This document shows, piece by piece, positions 1 through 13,796 of a DNA stretch of 64,000 bases (its first letter is position 1; each line of letters starts with the position of its first letter). The notes below the pieces were generated by a model, which ran no database searches, was not told the origin of the DNA, and saw nothing but the letters and a program-made list of their open reading frames with translations. The stretch is from Auanema rhodensis (Eukaryota > Nematoda > Chromadorea > Rhabditida > Rhabditidae), in contig OZ059895.1 of the NCBI GenBank assembly GCA_964057225.1, forward strand, positions 12,586,001 through 12,650,000, read 5' to 3'. The translations under genes were made by a program, and so were the position numbers.

Positions 1-138
1 GATATTTTGATGCCTTGGGTTGAGCTATCTAAGTAAAACTGCTGGAAAATTAAAAACATTTGTTACGGAAGAGATAAAATTGAAAATCAGCTGCATTGCG
101 TACTTTCAACGTGGTATGATCGTTAAAAAAATTTGAAA

Positions 139-257
139 AGCTTACGGCACCCGGGATTCCCAAGCCGTCTCCGATCCAAGTACTAACCGGGCCCAACGTT
201 GCTTGACTTGCCAGATCGGACGGGATGGCGTACTTTCAACGTGGTATGGTCGTAAGC
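139..257 (-). rRNA. 5S rRNA, left array copy 1
   Basis: 5S ribosomal RNA of the large subunit, transcribed by Pol III from internal promoter elements. Read on the minus strand it starts GCTTACGACC, ends GCCGTAAGCT and is 119 nt, the usual length. The two ends pair as helix I. The internal control region (box A about nt 50-64, intermediate element 67-72, box C 80-97) is intact. The 3' end is followed by TTTCAAATTTTTTT, a Pol III stop. The sequence matches nematode 5S closely. This copy is the reference for the others. Confidence 0.97.
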
Positions 258-1465
258 GAAAATACCTGATATTCAATGATTTACATACTTATCCTCGTTA
301 TTGTTTTTTTTCCAATTTCATGTTAGTTATGTAATTTTCTACGTTACATCTAAATCCCTCGATGATATCAAATCTTATGAGATCCAAATACAATAAAATA
401 AAAAAGGTTTCACAGTTGTATAGTGTTAAAACAATGTTTGTTTCAATAGGAAATAGATAGAAACAGTAAAGTTAAGATGAAGGTTCATAAACTACTGGTT
501 TATAACTGTAATATAGAAATAAGATTGAAGATATTTTGATGCCTTGGGTTGAGCTATCTAAGTAAAACTGCTGGAAAATTAAAAACATTTGTTACGGAAG
601 AGATAAAATTGAAAATCAGCTGCATGGCGTACTTTCAACGTGGTATGATCGTGAGCGAAAAAATCTGATATTCAATGATTTACATACTTATCCTCGTTAT
701 TGTTTTTTTTTCAATTTCATGTTAGTTATGTAATTTTCTACGTTACATCTAAATTCCTCGATGATATCAAATCTTATGAGCTCCAAATACAATAAATTAA
801 AAAAGATTTCACAGTTGTATAGTGTTAAAACAATGTTTGTTTCAATAGGAAATAGATAGAAACAGTAAAGTTAAGATGAAGGTTCATAAACTACTGGTTT
901 ATAACTGTAACATAGAAATAAGATTGAAGATATTTTGATGCCTTGGGTTGAGCTATCTAAGTAAAACTGCTGGAAAATTAAAAACATTTGTTACGGAAGA
1001 GATAAAATTGAAAATCAGCTGCATGGCGTACTTTCAACGTGGTATGGTCGTGAGCGAAAAAATCTGATATTCAATGATTTACATACTTATCCTCGTTATT
1101 GTTTTTTTTTCAATTTCATGTTAGTTATGTAATTTTCTACGTTACATCTAAATTCCTCGATGATATCAAATCTTATGAGCTCCAAATACAATAAATTAAA
1201 AAAGGTTTCACAGTTGTATAGTGTTAAAACAATGTTTGTTTCAATAGGAAATAGATAGAAACAGTAAAGTTAAGATGAAGGTTCATAAACTACTGGTTTA
1301 TAACTGTAATATAGAAATAAGATTGAAGATATTTTGATGCCTTGGGTTGAGCTATCTAAGTAAAACTGCTGGAAAATTAAAAACATTTGTTACGGAAGAG
1401 ATAAAATTGAAAATCAGCTGCATTGCGTACTTTCAACGTGGTATGATCGTTAAAAAAATTTGAAA

Positions 1466-1584
1466 AGCTTACGGCACCCGGGATTCCCAAGCCGTCTCCG
1501 ATCCAAGTACTAACCGGGCCCAACGTTGCTTGACTTGCCAGATCGGACGGGATGGCGTACTTTCAACGTGGTATGGTCGTAAGC
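1466..1584 (-). rRNA. 5S rRNA, left array copy 2
   Basis: Identical to copy 1. Confidence 0.97.
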
Positions 1585-3989
1585 GAAAATACCTGATATT
1601 CAATGATTTACATACTTATCCTCGTTATTGTTTTTTTTCCAATTTCATGTTAGTTATGTAATTTTCTACGTTACATCTAAATCCCTCGATGATATCAAAT
1701 CTTATGAGATCCAAATACAATAAAATAAAAAAGGTTTCACAGTTGTATAGTGTTAAAACAATGTTTGTTTCAATAGGAAATAGATAGAAACAGTAAAGTT
1801 AAGATGAAGGTTCATAAACTACTGGTTTATAACTGTAATATAGAAATAAGATTGAAGATATTTTGATGCCTTGGGTTGAGCTATCTAAGTAAAACTGCTG
1901 GAAAATTAAAAACATTTGTTACGGAAGAGATAAAATTGAAAATCAGCTGCATGGCGTACTTTCAACGTGGTATGATCGTGAGCGAAAAAATCTGATATTC
2001 AATGATTTACATACTTATCCTCGTTATTGTTTTTTTTTCAATTTCATGTTAGTTATGTAATTTTCTACGTTACATCTAAATTCCTCGATGATATCAAATC
2101 TTATGAGCTCCAAATACAATAAATTAAAAAAGGTTTCACAGTTGTATAGTGTTAAAACAATGTTTGTTTCAATAGGAAATAGATAGAAACAGTAAAGTTA
2201 AGATGAAGGTTCATAAACTACTGGTTTATAACTGTAACATAGAAATAAGATTGAAGATATTTTGATGCCTTGGGTTGAGCTATCTAAGTAAAACTGCTGG
2301 AAAATTAAAAACATTTGTTACGGAAGAGATAAAATTGAAAATCAGCTGCATGGCGTACTTTCAACGTGGTATGGTCGTGAGCGAAAAAATCTGATATTCA
2401 ATGATTTACATACTTATCCTCGTTATTGTTTTTTTTTCAATTTCATGTTAGTTATGTAATTTTCTACGTTACATCTAAATTCCTCGATGATATCAAATCT
2501 TATGAGCTCCAAATACAATAAATTAAAAAAGGTTTCACAGTTGTATAGTGTTAAAACAATGTTTGTTTCAATAGGAAATAGATAGAAACAGTAAAGTTAA
2601 GATGAAGGTTCATAAACTACTGGTTTATAACTGTAATATAGAAATAAGATTGAAGATATTTTGATGCCTTGGGTTGAGCTATCTAAGTAAAACTGCTGGA
2701 AAATTAAAAACATTTGTTACGGAAGAGATAAAATTGAAAATCAGCTGCATGGCGTACTTTCAACGTGGTATGGTCGTAAGCGAAAATACCTGATATTCAA
2801 TGATTTACATACTTATCCTCGTTATTGTTTTTTTTCCAATTTCATGTTAGTTATGTAATTTTCTACGTTACATCTAAATCCCTCGATGATATCAAATCTT
2901 ATGAGATCCAAATACAATAAATTAAAAAAGGTTTCACAGTTGTATAGTGTTTAAACAATGTTTGTTTCAATAGGAAATAGATAGAAACAGTAAAGTTAAG
3001 ATGAAGGTTCATAAACTACTGGTTTATAACTGTAATATAGAAATAAGATTGAAGATATTTTGATGCCTTGGGTTGAGCTATCTAAGTAAAACTGCTGGAA
3101 AATTAAAAACATTTGTTACGGAAGAGATAAAATTGAAAATCAGCTGCATGGCGTACTTTCAACGTGGTATGGTCGTAAGCGAAAAAATCTGATATTCAAT
3201 GATTTACATACTTATCCTCGTTATTGTTTTTTTTCCAATTTCATGTTAGTTATGTAATTTTCTACGTTACATCTAAATTCCTCGATGATATCAAATCTTA
3301 TGAGCTCCAAATACAATAAATTAAAAAAGGTTTCACAGTTGTATAGTGTTTGAACAATGTTTGTTTCAATAGGAAATAGATAGAAACAGTAAAGTTAAGA
3401 TGAAGGTTCATAAACTACTGGTTTATAACTGTAACATAGAAATAAGATTGAAGATATTTTGATGCCTTGGGTTGAGCTATCTAAGTAAAACTGCTGGAAA
3501 ATTAAAAACATTTGTTACGGAAGAGATAAAATTGAAAATCAGCTGCATGGCGTACTTTCAACGTGGTATGGTCGTGAGCGAAAAAATCTGATATTCAATG
3601 ATTTACATACTTATCCTCGTTATTGTTTTTTTTTCAATTTCATGTTAGTTATGTAATTTTCTACGTTACATCTAAATTCCTCGATGATATCAAATCTTAT
3701 GAGCTCCAAATACAATAAATTAAAAAAGGTTTCACAGTTGTATAGTGTTAAAACAATGTTTGTTTCAATAGGAAATAGATGGAAACAGTAAAGTTAAGAT
3801 GAAGGTTCATAAACCACTGGTTTATAACTGTAATATAGAAATAAGATTGAAGATATTTTGATGCCTTGGGTTGAGCTATCTAAGTAAAACTGCTGGAAAA
3901 TTAAAAACATTTGTTACGGAAGAGATAAAATTGAAAATCAGCTGCATTGCGTACTTTCAACGTGGTATGATCGTTAAAAAAATTTGAAA

Positions 3990-4108
3990 AGCTTACGGCA
4001 CCCGGGATTCCCAATCCGTCTCCGATCCAAGTACTAACCGGGCCCAACGTTGCTTGACTTGCCAGATCGGACGGGATGGCGTACTTTCAACGTGGTATGG
4101 TCGTAAGC
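3990..4108 (-). rRNA. 5S rRNA, left array copy 3
   Basis: Differs from copy 1 by C94A, inside box C of the internal promoter. Shared with copies 4 and 6. Confidence 0.94.
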
Positions 4109-4917
4109 GAAAATACCTGATATTCAATGATTTACATACTTATCCTCGTTATTGTTTTTTTTCCAATTTCATGTTAGTTATGTAATTTTCTACGTTACAT
4201 CTAAATCCCTCGATGATATCAAATCTTATGAGATCCAAATACAATAAAATAAAAAAGGTTTCACAGTTGTATAGTGTTAAAACAATGTTTGTTTCAATAG
4301 GAAATAGATAGAAACAGTAAAGTTAAGATGAAGGTTCATAAACTACTGGTTTATAACTGTAACATAGAAATAAGATTGAAGATATTTTGATGCCTTGGGT
4401 TGAGCTATCTAAGTAAAACTGCTGGAAAATTAAAAACATTTGTTACGGAAGAGATAAAATTGAAAATCAGCTGCATGGCGTACTTTCAACGTGGTATGGT
4501 CGTGAGCGAAAAAATCTGATATTCAATGATTTACATACTTATCCTCGTTATTGTTTTTTTTTCAATTTCATGTTAGTTATGTAATTTTCTACGTTACATC
4601 TAAATTCCTCGATGATATCAAATCTTATGAGCTCCAAATACAATAAATTAAAAAAGGTTTCACAGTTGTATAGTGTTAAAACAATGTTTGTTTCAATAGG
4701 AAATAGATGGAAACAGTAAAGTTAAGATGAAGGTTCATAAACCACTGGTTTATAACTGTAATATAGAAATAAGATTGAAGATATTTTGATGCCTTGGGTT
4801 GAGCTATCTAAGTAAAACTGCTGGAAAATTAAAAACATTTGTTACGGAAGAGATAAAATTGAAAATCAGCTGCATTGCGTACTTTCAACGTGGTATGATC
4901 GTTAAAAAAATTTGAAA

Positions 4918-5036
4918 AGCTTACGGCACCCGGGATTCCCAATCCGTCTCCGATCCAAGTACTAACCGGGCCCAACGTTGCTTGACTTGCCAGATCGGAC
5001 GGGATGGCGTACTTTCAACGTGGTATGGTCGTAAGC
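4918..5036 (-). rRNA. 5S rRNA, left array copy 4
   Basis: Carries C94A like copies 3 and 6. Confidence 0.94.
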
Positions 5037-6244
5037 GAAAATACCTGATATTCAATGATTTACATACTTATCCTCGTTATTGTTTTTTTTCCAATTTCAT
5101 GTTAGTTATGTAATTTTCTACGTTACATCTAAATCCCTCGATGATATCAAATCTTATGAGATCCAAATACAATAAAATAAAAAAGGTTTCACAGTTGTAT
5201 AGTGTTAAAACAATGTTTGTTTCAATAGGAAATAGATAGAAACAGTAAAGTTAAGATGAAGGTTCATAAACTACTGGTTTATAACTGTAATATAGAAATA
5301 AGATTGAAGATATTTTGATGCCTTGGGTTGAGCTATCTAAGTAAAACTGCTGGAAAATTAAAAACATTTGTTACGGAAGAGATAAAATTGAAAATCAGCT
5401 GCATGGCGTACTTTCAACGTGGTATGATCGTGAGCGAAAAAATCTGATATTCAATGATTTACATACTTATCCTCGTTATTGTTTTTTTTTCAATTTCATG
5501 TTAGTTATGTAATTTTCTACGTTACATCTAAATTCCTCGATGATATCAAATCTTATGAGCTCCAAATACAATAAATTAAAAAAGGTTTCACAGTTGTATA
5601 GTGTTAAAACAATGTTTGTTTCAATAGGAAATAGATAGAAACAGTAAAGTTAAGATGAAGGTTCATAAACTACTGGTTTATAACTGTAACATAGAAATAA
5701 GATTGAAGATATTTTGATGCCTTGGGTTGAGCTATCTAAGTAAAACTGCTGGAAAATTAAAAACATTTGTTACGGAAGAGATAAAATTGAAAATCAGCTG
5801 CATGGCGTACTTTCAACGTGGTATGGTCGTGAGCGAAAAAATCTGATATTCAATGATTTACATACTTATCCTCGTTATTGTTTTTTTTTCAATTTCATGT
5901 TAGTTATGTAATTTTCTACGTTACATCTAAATTCCTCGATGATATCAAATCTTATGAGCTCCAAATACAATAAATTAAAAAAGGTTTCACAGTTGTATAG
6001 TGTTAAAACAATGTTTGTTTCAATAGGAAATAGATAGAAACAGTAAAGTTAAGATGAAGGTTCATAAACTACTGGTTTATAACTGTAATATAGAAATAAG
6101 ATTGAAGATATTTTGATGCCTTGGGTTGAGCTATCTAAGTAAAACTGCTGGAAAATTAAAAACATTTGTTACGGAAGAGATAAAATTGAAAATCAGCTGC
6201 ATTGCGTACTTTCAACGTGGTATGATCGTTAAAAAAATTTGAAA

Positions 6245-6363
6245 AGCTTACGGCACCCGGGATTCCCAAGCCGTCTCCGATCCAAGTACTAACCGGGCCC
6301 AACGTTGCTTGACTTGCCAGATCGGACGGGATGGCGTACTTTCAACGTGGTATGGTCGTAAGC
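6245..6363 (-). rRNA. 5S rRNA, left array copy 5
   Basis: Identical to copy 1. Confidence 0.97.
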
Positions 6364-7571
6364 GAAAATACCTGATATTCAATGATTTACATACTTATCC
6401 TCGTTATTGTTTTTTTTCCAATTTCATGTTAGTTATGTAATTTTCTACGTTACATCTAAATCCCTCGATGATATCAAATCTTATGAGATCCAAATACAAT
6501 AAATTAAAAAAGGTTTCACAGTTGTATAGTGTTTAAACAATGTTTGTTTCAATAGGAAATAGATAGAAACAGTAAAGTTAAGATGAAGGTTCATAAACTA
6601 CTGGTTTATAACTGTAATATAGAAATAAGATTGAAGATATTTTGATGCCTTGGGTTGAGCTATCTAAGTAAAACTGCTGGAAAATTAAAAACATTTGTTA
6701 CGGAAGAGATAAAATTGAAAATCAGCTGCATGGCGTACTTTCAACGTGGTATGGTCGTAAGCGAAAAAATCTGATATTCAATGATTTACATACTTATCCT
6801 CGTTATTGTTTTTTTTCCAATATCATGTTAGTTATGTAATTTTCTACGTTACATCTAAATTCCTCGATGATATCAAATCTTATGAGCTCCAAATACAATA
6901 AATTAAAAAAGGTTTCACAGTTGTATAGTGTTTGAACAATGTTTGTTTCAATAGGAAATAGATAGAAACAGTAAAGTTAAGATGAAGGTTCATAAACTAC
7001 TGGTTTATAACTGTAACATAGAAATAAGATTGAAGATATTTTGATGCCTTGGGTTGAGCTATCTAAGTAAAACTGCTGGAAAATTAAAAACATTTGTTAC
7101 GGAAGAGATAAAATTGAAAATCAGCTGCATGGCGTACTTTCAACGTGGTATGGTCGTGAGCGAAAAAATCTGATATTCAATGATTTACATACTTATCCTC
7201 GTTATTGTTTTTTTTTCAATTTCATGTTAGTTATGTAATTTTCTACGTTACATCTAAATTCCTCGATGATATCAAATCTTATGAGCTCCAAATACAATAA
7301 ATTAAAAAAGGTTTCACAGTTGTATAGTGTTAAAACAATGTTTGTTTCAATAGGAAATAGATAGAAACAGTAAAGTTAAGATGAAGGTTCATAAACCACT
7401 GGTTTATAACTGTAATATAGAAATAAGATTGAAGATATTTTGATGCCTTGGGTTGAGCTATCTAAGTAAAACTGCTGGAAAATTAAAAACATTTGTTACG
7501 GAAGAGATAAAATTGAAAATCAGCTGCATTGCGTACTTTCAACGTGGTATGATCGTTAAAAAAATTTGAAA

Positions 7572-7690
7572 AGCTTACGGCACCCGGGATTCCCAATCCG
7601 TCTCCGATCCAAGTACTAACCGGGCCCAACGTTGCTTGACTTGCCAGATCGGACGGGATGGCGTACTTTCAACGTGGTATGGTCGTAAGC
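7572..7690 (-). rRNA. 5S rRNA, left array copy 6
   Basis: Carries C94A like copies 3 and 4. Confidence 0.94.
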
Positions 7691-9297
7691 GAAAATACCT
7701 GATATTCAATGATTTACATACTTATCCTCGTTATTGTTTTTTTTCCAATTTCATGTTAGTTATGTAATTTTCTACGTTACATCTAAATCCCTCGATGATA
7801 TCAAATCTTATGAGATCCAAATACAATAAAATAAAAAAGGTTTCACAGTTGTATAGTGTTAAAACAATGTTTGTTTCAATAGGAAATAGATAGAAACAGT
7901 AAAGTTAAGATGAAGGTTCATAAACTACTGGTTTATAACTGTAACATAGAAATAAGATTGAAGATATTTTGATGCCTTGGGTTGAGCTATCTAAGTAAAA
8001 CTGCTGGAAAATTAAAAACATTTGTTACGGAAGAGATAAAATTGAAAATCAGCTGCATGGCGTACTTTCAACGTGGTATGGTCGTGAGCGAAAAAATCTG
8101 ATATTCAATGATTTACATACTTATCCTCGTTATTGTTTTTTTTTCAATTTCATGTTAGTTATGTAATTTTCTACGTTACATCTAAATTCCTCGATGATAT
8201 CAAATCTTATGAGCTCCAAATACAATAAATTAAAAAAGGTTTCACAGTTGTATAGTGTTAAAACAATGTTTGTTTCAATAGGAAATAGATAGAAACAGTA
8301 AAGTTAAGATGAAGGTTCATAAACCACTGGTTTATAACTGTAATATAGAAATAAGATTGAAGATATTTTGATGCCTTGGGTTGAGCTATCTAAGTAAAAC
8401 TGCTGGAAAATTAAAAACATTTGTTACGGAAGAGATAAAATTGAAAATCAGCTGCATGGCGTACTTTCAACGTGGTATGATCGTGAGCGAAAAAATCTGA
8501 TATTCAATGATTTACATACTTATCCTCGTTATTGTTTTTTTTTCAATTTCATGTTAGTTATGTAATTTTCTACGTTACATCTAAATTCCTCGATGATATC
8601 AAATCTTATGAGCTCCAAATACAATAAATTAAAAAAGGTTTCACAGTTGTATAGTGTTAAAACAATGTTTGTTTCAATAGGAAATAGATAGAAACAGTAA
8701 AGTTAAGATGAAGGTTCATAAACTACTGGTTTATAACTGTAACATAGAAATAAGATTGAAGATATTTTGATGCCTTGGGTTGAGCTATCTAAGTAAAACT
8801 GCTGGAAAATTAAAAACATTTGTTACGGAAGAGATAAAATTGAAAATCAGCTGCATGGCGTACTTTCAACGTGGTATGGTCGTGAGCGAAAAAATCTGAT
8901 ATTCAATGATTTACATACTTATCCTCGTTATTGTTTTTTTTTCAATTTCATGTTAGTTATGTAATTTTCTACGTTACATCTAAATTCCTCGATGATATCA
9001 AATCTTATGAGCTCCAAATACAATAAATTAAAAAAGGTTTCACAGTTGTATAGTGTTAAAACAATGTTTGTTTCAATAGGAAATAGATAGAAACAGTAAA
9101 GTTAAGATGAAGGTTCATAAACTACTGGTTTATAACTGTAATATAGAAATAAGATTGAAGATATTTTGATGCCTTGGGTTGAGCTATCTAAGTAAAACTG
9201 CTGGAAAATTAAAAACATTTGTTACGGAAGAGATAAAATTGAAAATCAGCTGCATTGCGTACTTTCAACGTGGTATGATCGTTAAAAAAATTTGAAA

Positions 9298-9416
9298 AGC
9301 TTACGGCACCCGGGATTCCCAAGCCGTCTCCGATCCAAGTACTAACCGGGCCCAACGTTGCTTGACTTGCCAGATCGGACGGGATGGCGTACTTTCAACG
9401 TGGTATGGTCGTAAGC
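9298..9416 (-). rRNA. 5S rRNA, left array copy 7
   Basis: Identical to copy 1. It is the last copy before the spacer type changes to the 9.4-23.5 kb form. Confidence 0.97.
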
Positions 9417-11821
9417 GAAAATACCTGATATTCAATGATTTACATACTTATCCTCGTTATTGTTTTTTTTCCAATTTCATGTTAGTTATGTAATTTTCTA
9501 CGTTACATCTAAATCCCTCGATGATATCAAATCTTATGAGATCCAAATACAATAAATTAAAAAAGGTTTCACAGTTGTATAGTGTTTAAACAATGTTTGT
9601 TTCAATAGGAAATAGATAGAAACAGTAAAGTTAAGATGAAGGTTCATAAACTACTGGTTTATAACTGTAATATAGAAATAAGATTGAAGATATTTTGATG
9701 CCTTGGGTTGAGCTATCTAAGTAAAACTGCTGGAAAATTAAAAACATTTGTTACGGAAGAGATAAAATTGAAAATCAGCTGCATGGCGTACTTTCAACGT
9801 GGTATGGTCGTAAGCGAAAAAATCTGATATTCAATGATTTACATACTTATCCTCGTTATTGTTTTTTTTCCAATTTCATGTTAGTTATGTAATTTTCTAC
9901 GTTACATCTAAATTCCTCGATGATATCAAATCTTATGAGCTCCAAATACAATAAATTAAAAAAGGTTTCACAGTTGTATAGTGTTTGAACAATGTTTGTT
10001 TCAATAGGAAATAGATAGAAACAGTAAAGTTAAAATGAAGGTTCATAAACTACTGGTTTATAACTGTAATATAGAAATAAGATTGAAGATATTTTGATGC
10101 CTTGGGTTGAGCTATCTAAGTAAAACTGCTGGAAAATTAAAAACATTTGTTACGGAAGAGATAAAATTGAAAATCAGCTGCATGGCGTACTTTCAACGTG
10201 GTATGGTCGTAAGCGAAAAAATCTGATATTCAATGATTTACATACTTATCCTCGTTATTGTTTTTTTTCCAATTTCATGTTAGTTATGTAATTTTCTACG
10301 TTACATCTAAATTCCTCGATGATATCAAATCTTATGAGCTCCAAATACAATAAATTAAAAAAGGTTTCACAGTTGTATAGTGTTTAAACAATATTTGTTT
10401 CAATAGGAAATAGATAGAAACAGTAAAGTTAAAATGAAGGTTCATAAACTACTGGTTTATAACTGTAATATAGAAATAAGATTGAAGATATTTTGATGCC
10501 TTGGGTTGAGCTATCTAAGTAAAACTGCTGGAAAATTAAAAACATTTGTTACGGAAGAGATAAAATTGAAAATCAGCTGCATGGCGTACTTTCAACGTGG
10601 TATGGTCGTAAGCAAAAAAAACTGATATTCAATGATTTACATACTTATCCTCGTTATTGTTTTTTTTCCAATTTCATGTTAGTTATGTAATTTTCTACGT
10701 TACATCTAAATTCCTCGATGATATCAAATCTTATGAGCTCCAAATACAATAAATTAAAAAAGGTTTCACAGTTGTATAGTGTTTGAACAATGTTTGTTTC
10801 AATAGGAAATAGATAGAAACAGTAAAGTTAAGATGAAGGTTCATAAACTACTGGTTTATAACTGTAATATAGAAATAAGATTGAAGATATTTTGATGCCT
10901 TGGGTTGAGCTATCTAAGTAAAACTGCTGGAAAATTAAAAACATTTGTTACGGAAGAGATAAAATTGAAAATCAGCTGCATTGCGTACTTTCAACGTGGT
11001 ATGGTCGTAAGCGAAAAAATCTGATATTCAATGATTTACATACTTATCCTCGTTATTGTTTTTTTTCCAATTTCATGTTAGTTATGTAATTTTCTACGTT
11101 ACATCTAAATCCCTCGATGATATCAAATCTTATGAGATCCAAATACAATAAATTAAAAAAGGTTTCACAGTTGTATAGTGTTTAAACAATGTTTGTTTCA
11201 ATAGGAAATAGATAGAAACAGTAAAGTTAAGATGAAGGTTCATAAACTACTGGTTTATAACTGTAATATAGAAATAAGATTGAAGATATTTTGATGCCTT
11301 GGGTTGAGCTATCTAAGTAAAACTGCTGGAAAATTAAAAACATTTGTTACGGAAGAGATAAAATTGAAAATCAGCTGCATGGCGTACTTTCAACGTGGTA
11401 TGGTCGTAAGCGAAAAAATCTGATATTCAATGATTTACATACTTATCCTCGTTATTGTTTTTTTTCCAATTTCATGTTAGTTATGTAATTTTCTACGTTA
11501 CATCTAAATTCCTCGATGATATCAAATCTTATGAGCTCCAAATACAATAAATTAAAAAAGGTTTCACAGTTGTATAGTGTTTGAACAATGTTTGTTTCAA
11601 TAGGAAATAGATAGAAACAGTAAAGTTAAGATGAAGGTTCATAAACTACTGGTTTATAAATGTAATATAGAAAAAAGATTAAAGATATTTTGATGTCTTG
11701 GGTTGAGCTATCTAAGTAAAACTGCTGGAAAATTAAAAACATTTGTTACGGAAGAGATAAAATTGAAAATCAGCTGCATTGCGTACTTTCAACGTGGTAT
11801 GATCGTTAAAAAAAATTGAAA

Positions 11822-11940
11822 AGCTTACGGCACCCGGGATTCCCAAGCCGTCTCCGATCCAAGTACTAACCGGGCCCAACGTTGCTTGACTTGCCAGATC
11901 GGACGGGATGGCGTACTTTCAACGTGGTATGGTCGTAAGC
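11822..11940 (-). rRNA. 5S rRNA, left array copy 8
   Basis: Coding part as copy 1. The 3' flank has the AATTTTTTTT form typical of the central domain. Confidence 0.97.
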
Positions 11941-12350
11941 GAAAATACCTGATATTCAATGATTTACATACTTATCCTCGTTATTGTTTTTTTTCCAATT
12001 TCATGTTAGTTATGTAATTTTCTACGTTACATCTAAATTCCTCGATGATATCAAATCTTATGAGCTCCAAATACAATAAATTAAAAAAGGTTTCACAGTT
12101 GTATAGTGTTTGAACAATGTTTGTTTCAATAGGAAATAGATAGAAACAGTAAAGTTAAGATGAAGGTTCATAAACTACTGGTTTATAACTGTAATATAGA
12201 AATAAGATTGAAGATATTTTGATGCCTTGGGTTGAGCTATCTAAGTAAAACTGCTGGAAAATTAAAAACATTTGTTACGGAAGAGATAAAATTGAAAATC
12301 AGCTGCATTGCGTACTTTCAACGTGGTATGATCGTTAAAAAAAATTGAAA

Positions 12351-12469
12351 AGCTTACGGCACCCGGGATTCCCAAGCCGTCTCCGATCCAAGTACTAACC
12401 GGGCCCAACGTTGCTTGACTTGCCAGATCGGACGGGATGGCGTACTTTCAACGTGGTATGGTCGTAAGC
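12351..12469 (-). rRNA. 5S rRNA, left array copy 9
   Basis: As copy 1; directly follows another gene-bearing unit. Confidence 0.97.
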
Positions 12470-13677
12470 GAAAAAACCTGATATTCAATGATTTACATAC
12501 TTATCCTCGTTATTGTTTTTTTTCCAATTTCATGTTAGTTATGTAATTTTCTACGTTACATCTAAATTCCTCGATGATATCAAATCTTATGAGCTCCAAA
12601 TACAATAAATTAAAAAAGGTTTCACAGTTGTATAGTGTTTAAACAATGTTTGTTTCAATAGGAAATAGATAGAAACAGTAAAGTTAAAATGAAGGTTCAT
12701 AAACTACTGGTTTATAACTGTAATATAGAAATAAGATTGAAGATATTTTGATGCCTTGGGTTGAGCTATCTAAGTAAAACTGCTTGAAAATTAAAAACAT
12801 TTGTTACGGAAGAGATAAAATTGAAAATCAGCTGCATGGCGTACTTTCAACGTGGTATGGTCGTAAGCGAAAAAATCTGATATTCAATGATTTACATACT
12901 TATCCTCGTTATTGTTTTTTTTCCAATTTCATGTTAGTTATGTAATTTTCTACGTTACATCTAAATCCCTCGATGATATCAAATCTTATGAGATCCAAAT
13001 ACAATAAATTAAAAAAGGTTTCACAGTTGTATAGTGTTTAAACAATGTTTGTTTCAATAGGAAATAGATAGAAACAGTAAAGTTAAGATGAAGGTTCATA
13101 AACTACTGGTTTATAACTGTAATATAGAAATAAGATTGAAGATATTTTGATGCCTTGGGTTGAGCTATCTAAGTAAAACTGCTGGAAAATTAAAAACATT
13201 TGTTACGGAAGAGATAAAATTGAAAATCAGCTGCATGGCGTACTTTCAACGTGGTATGGTCGTAAGCGAAAAAATCTGATATTCAATGATTTACATACTT
13301 ATCCTCGTTATTGTTTTTTTTCCAATTTCATGTTAGTTATGTAATTTTCTACGTTACATCTAAATTCCTCGATGATATCAAATCTTATGAGCTCCAAATA
13401 CAATAAATTAAAAAAGGTTTCACAGTTGTATAGTGTTTGAACAATGTTTGTTTCAATAGGAAATAGATAGAAACAGTAAAGTTAAGATGAAGGTTCATAA
13501 ACTACTGGTTTATAACTGTAATATAGAAATAAGATTGAAGATATTTTGATGCCTTGGGTTGAGCTATCTAAGTAAAACTGCTGGAAAATTAAAAACATTT
13601 GTTACGGAATTGATAAAATTGAAAATCAGCTGCATTGCGTACTTTCAACGTGGTATGATCGTTAAAAAAAATTGAAA

Positions 13678-13796
13678 AGCTTACGGCACCCGGGATTCCC
13701 AAGCCGTCTCCGATCCAAGTACTAACCGGGCCCAACGTTGCTTGACTTGCCAGATCGGACGGGATGGCGTACTTTCAACGTGGTATGGTCGTAAGC
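13678..13796 (-). rRNA. 5S rRNA, left array copy 10
   Basis: As copy 1. Confidence 0.97.
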
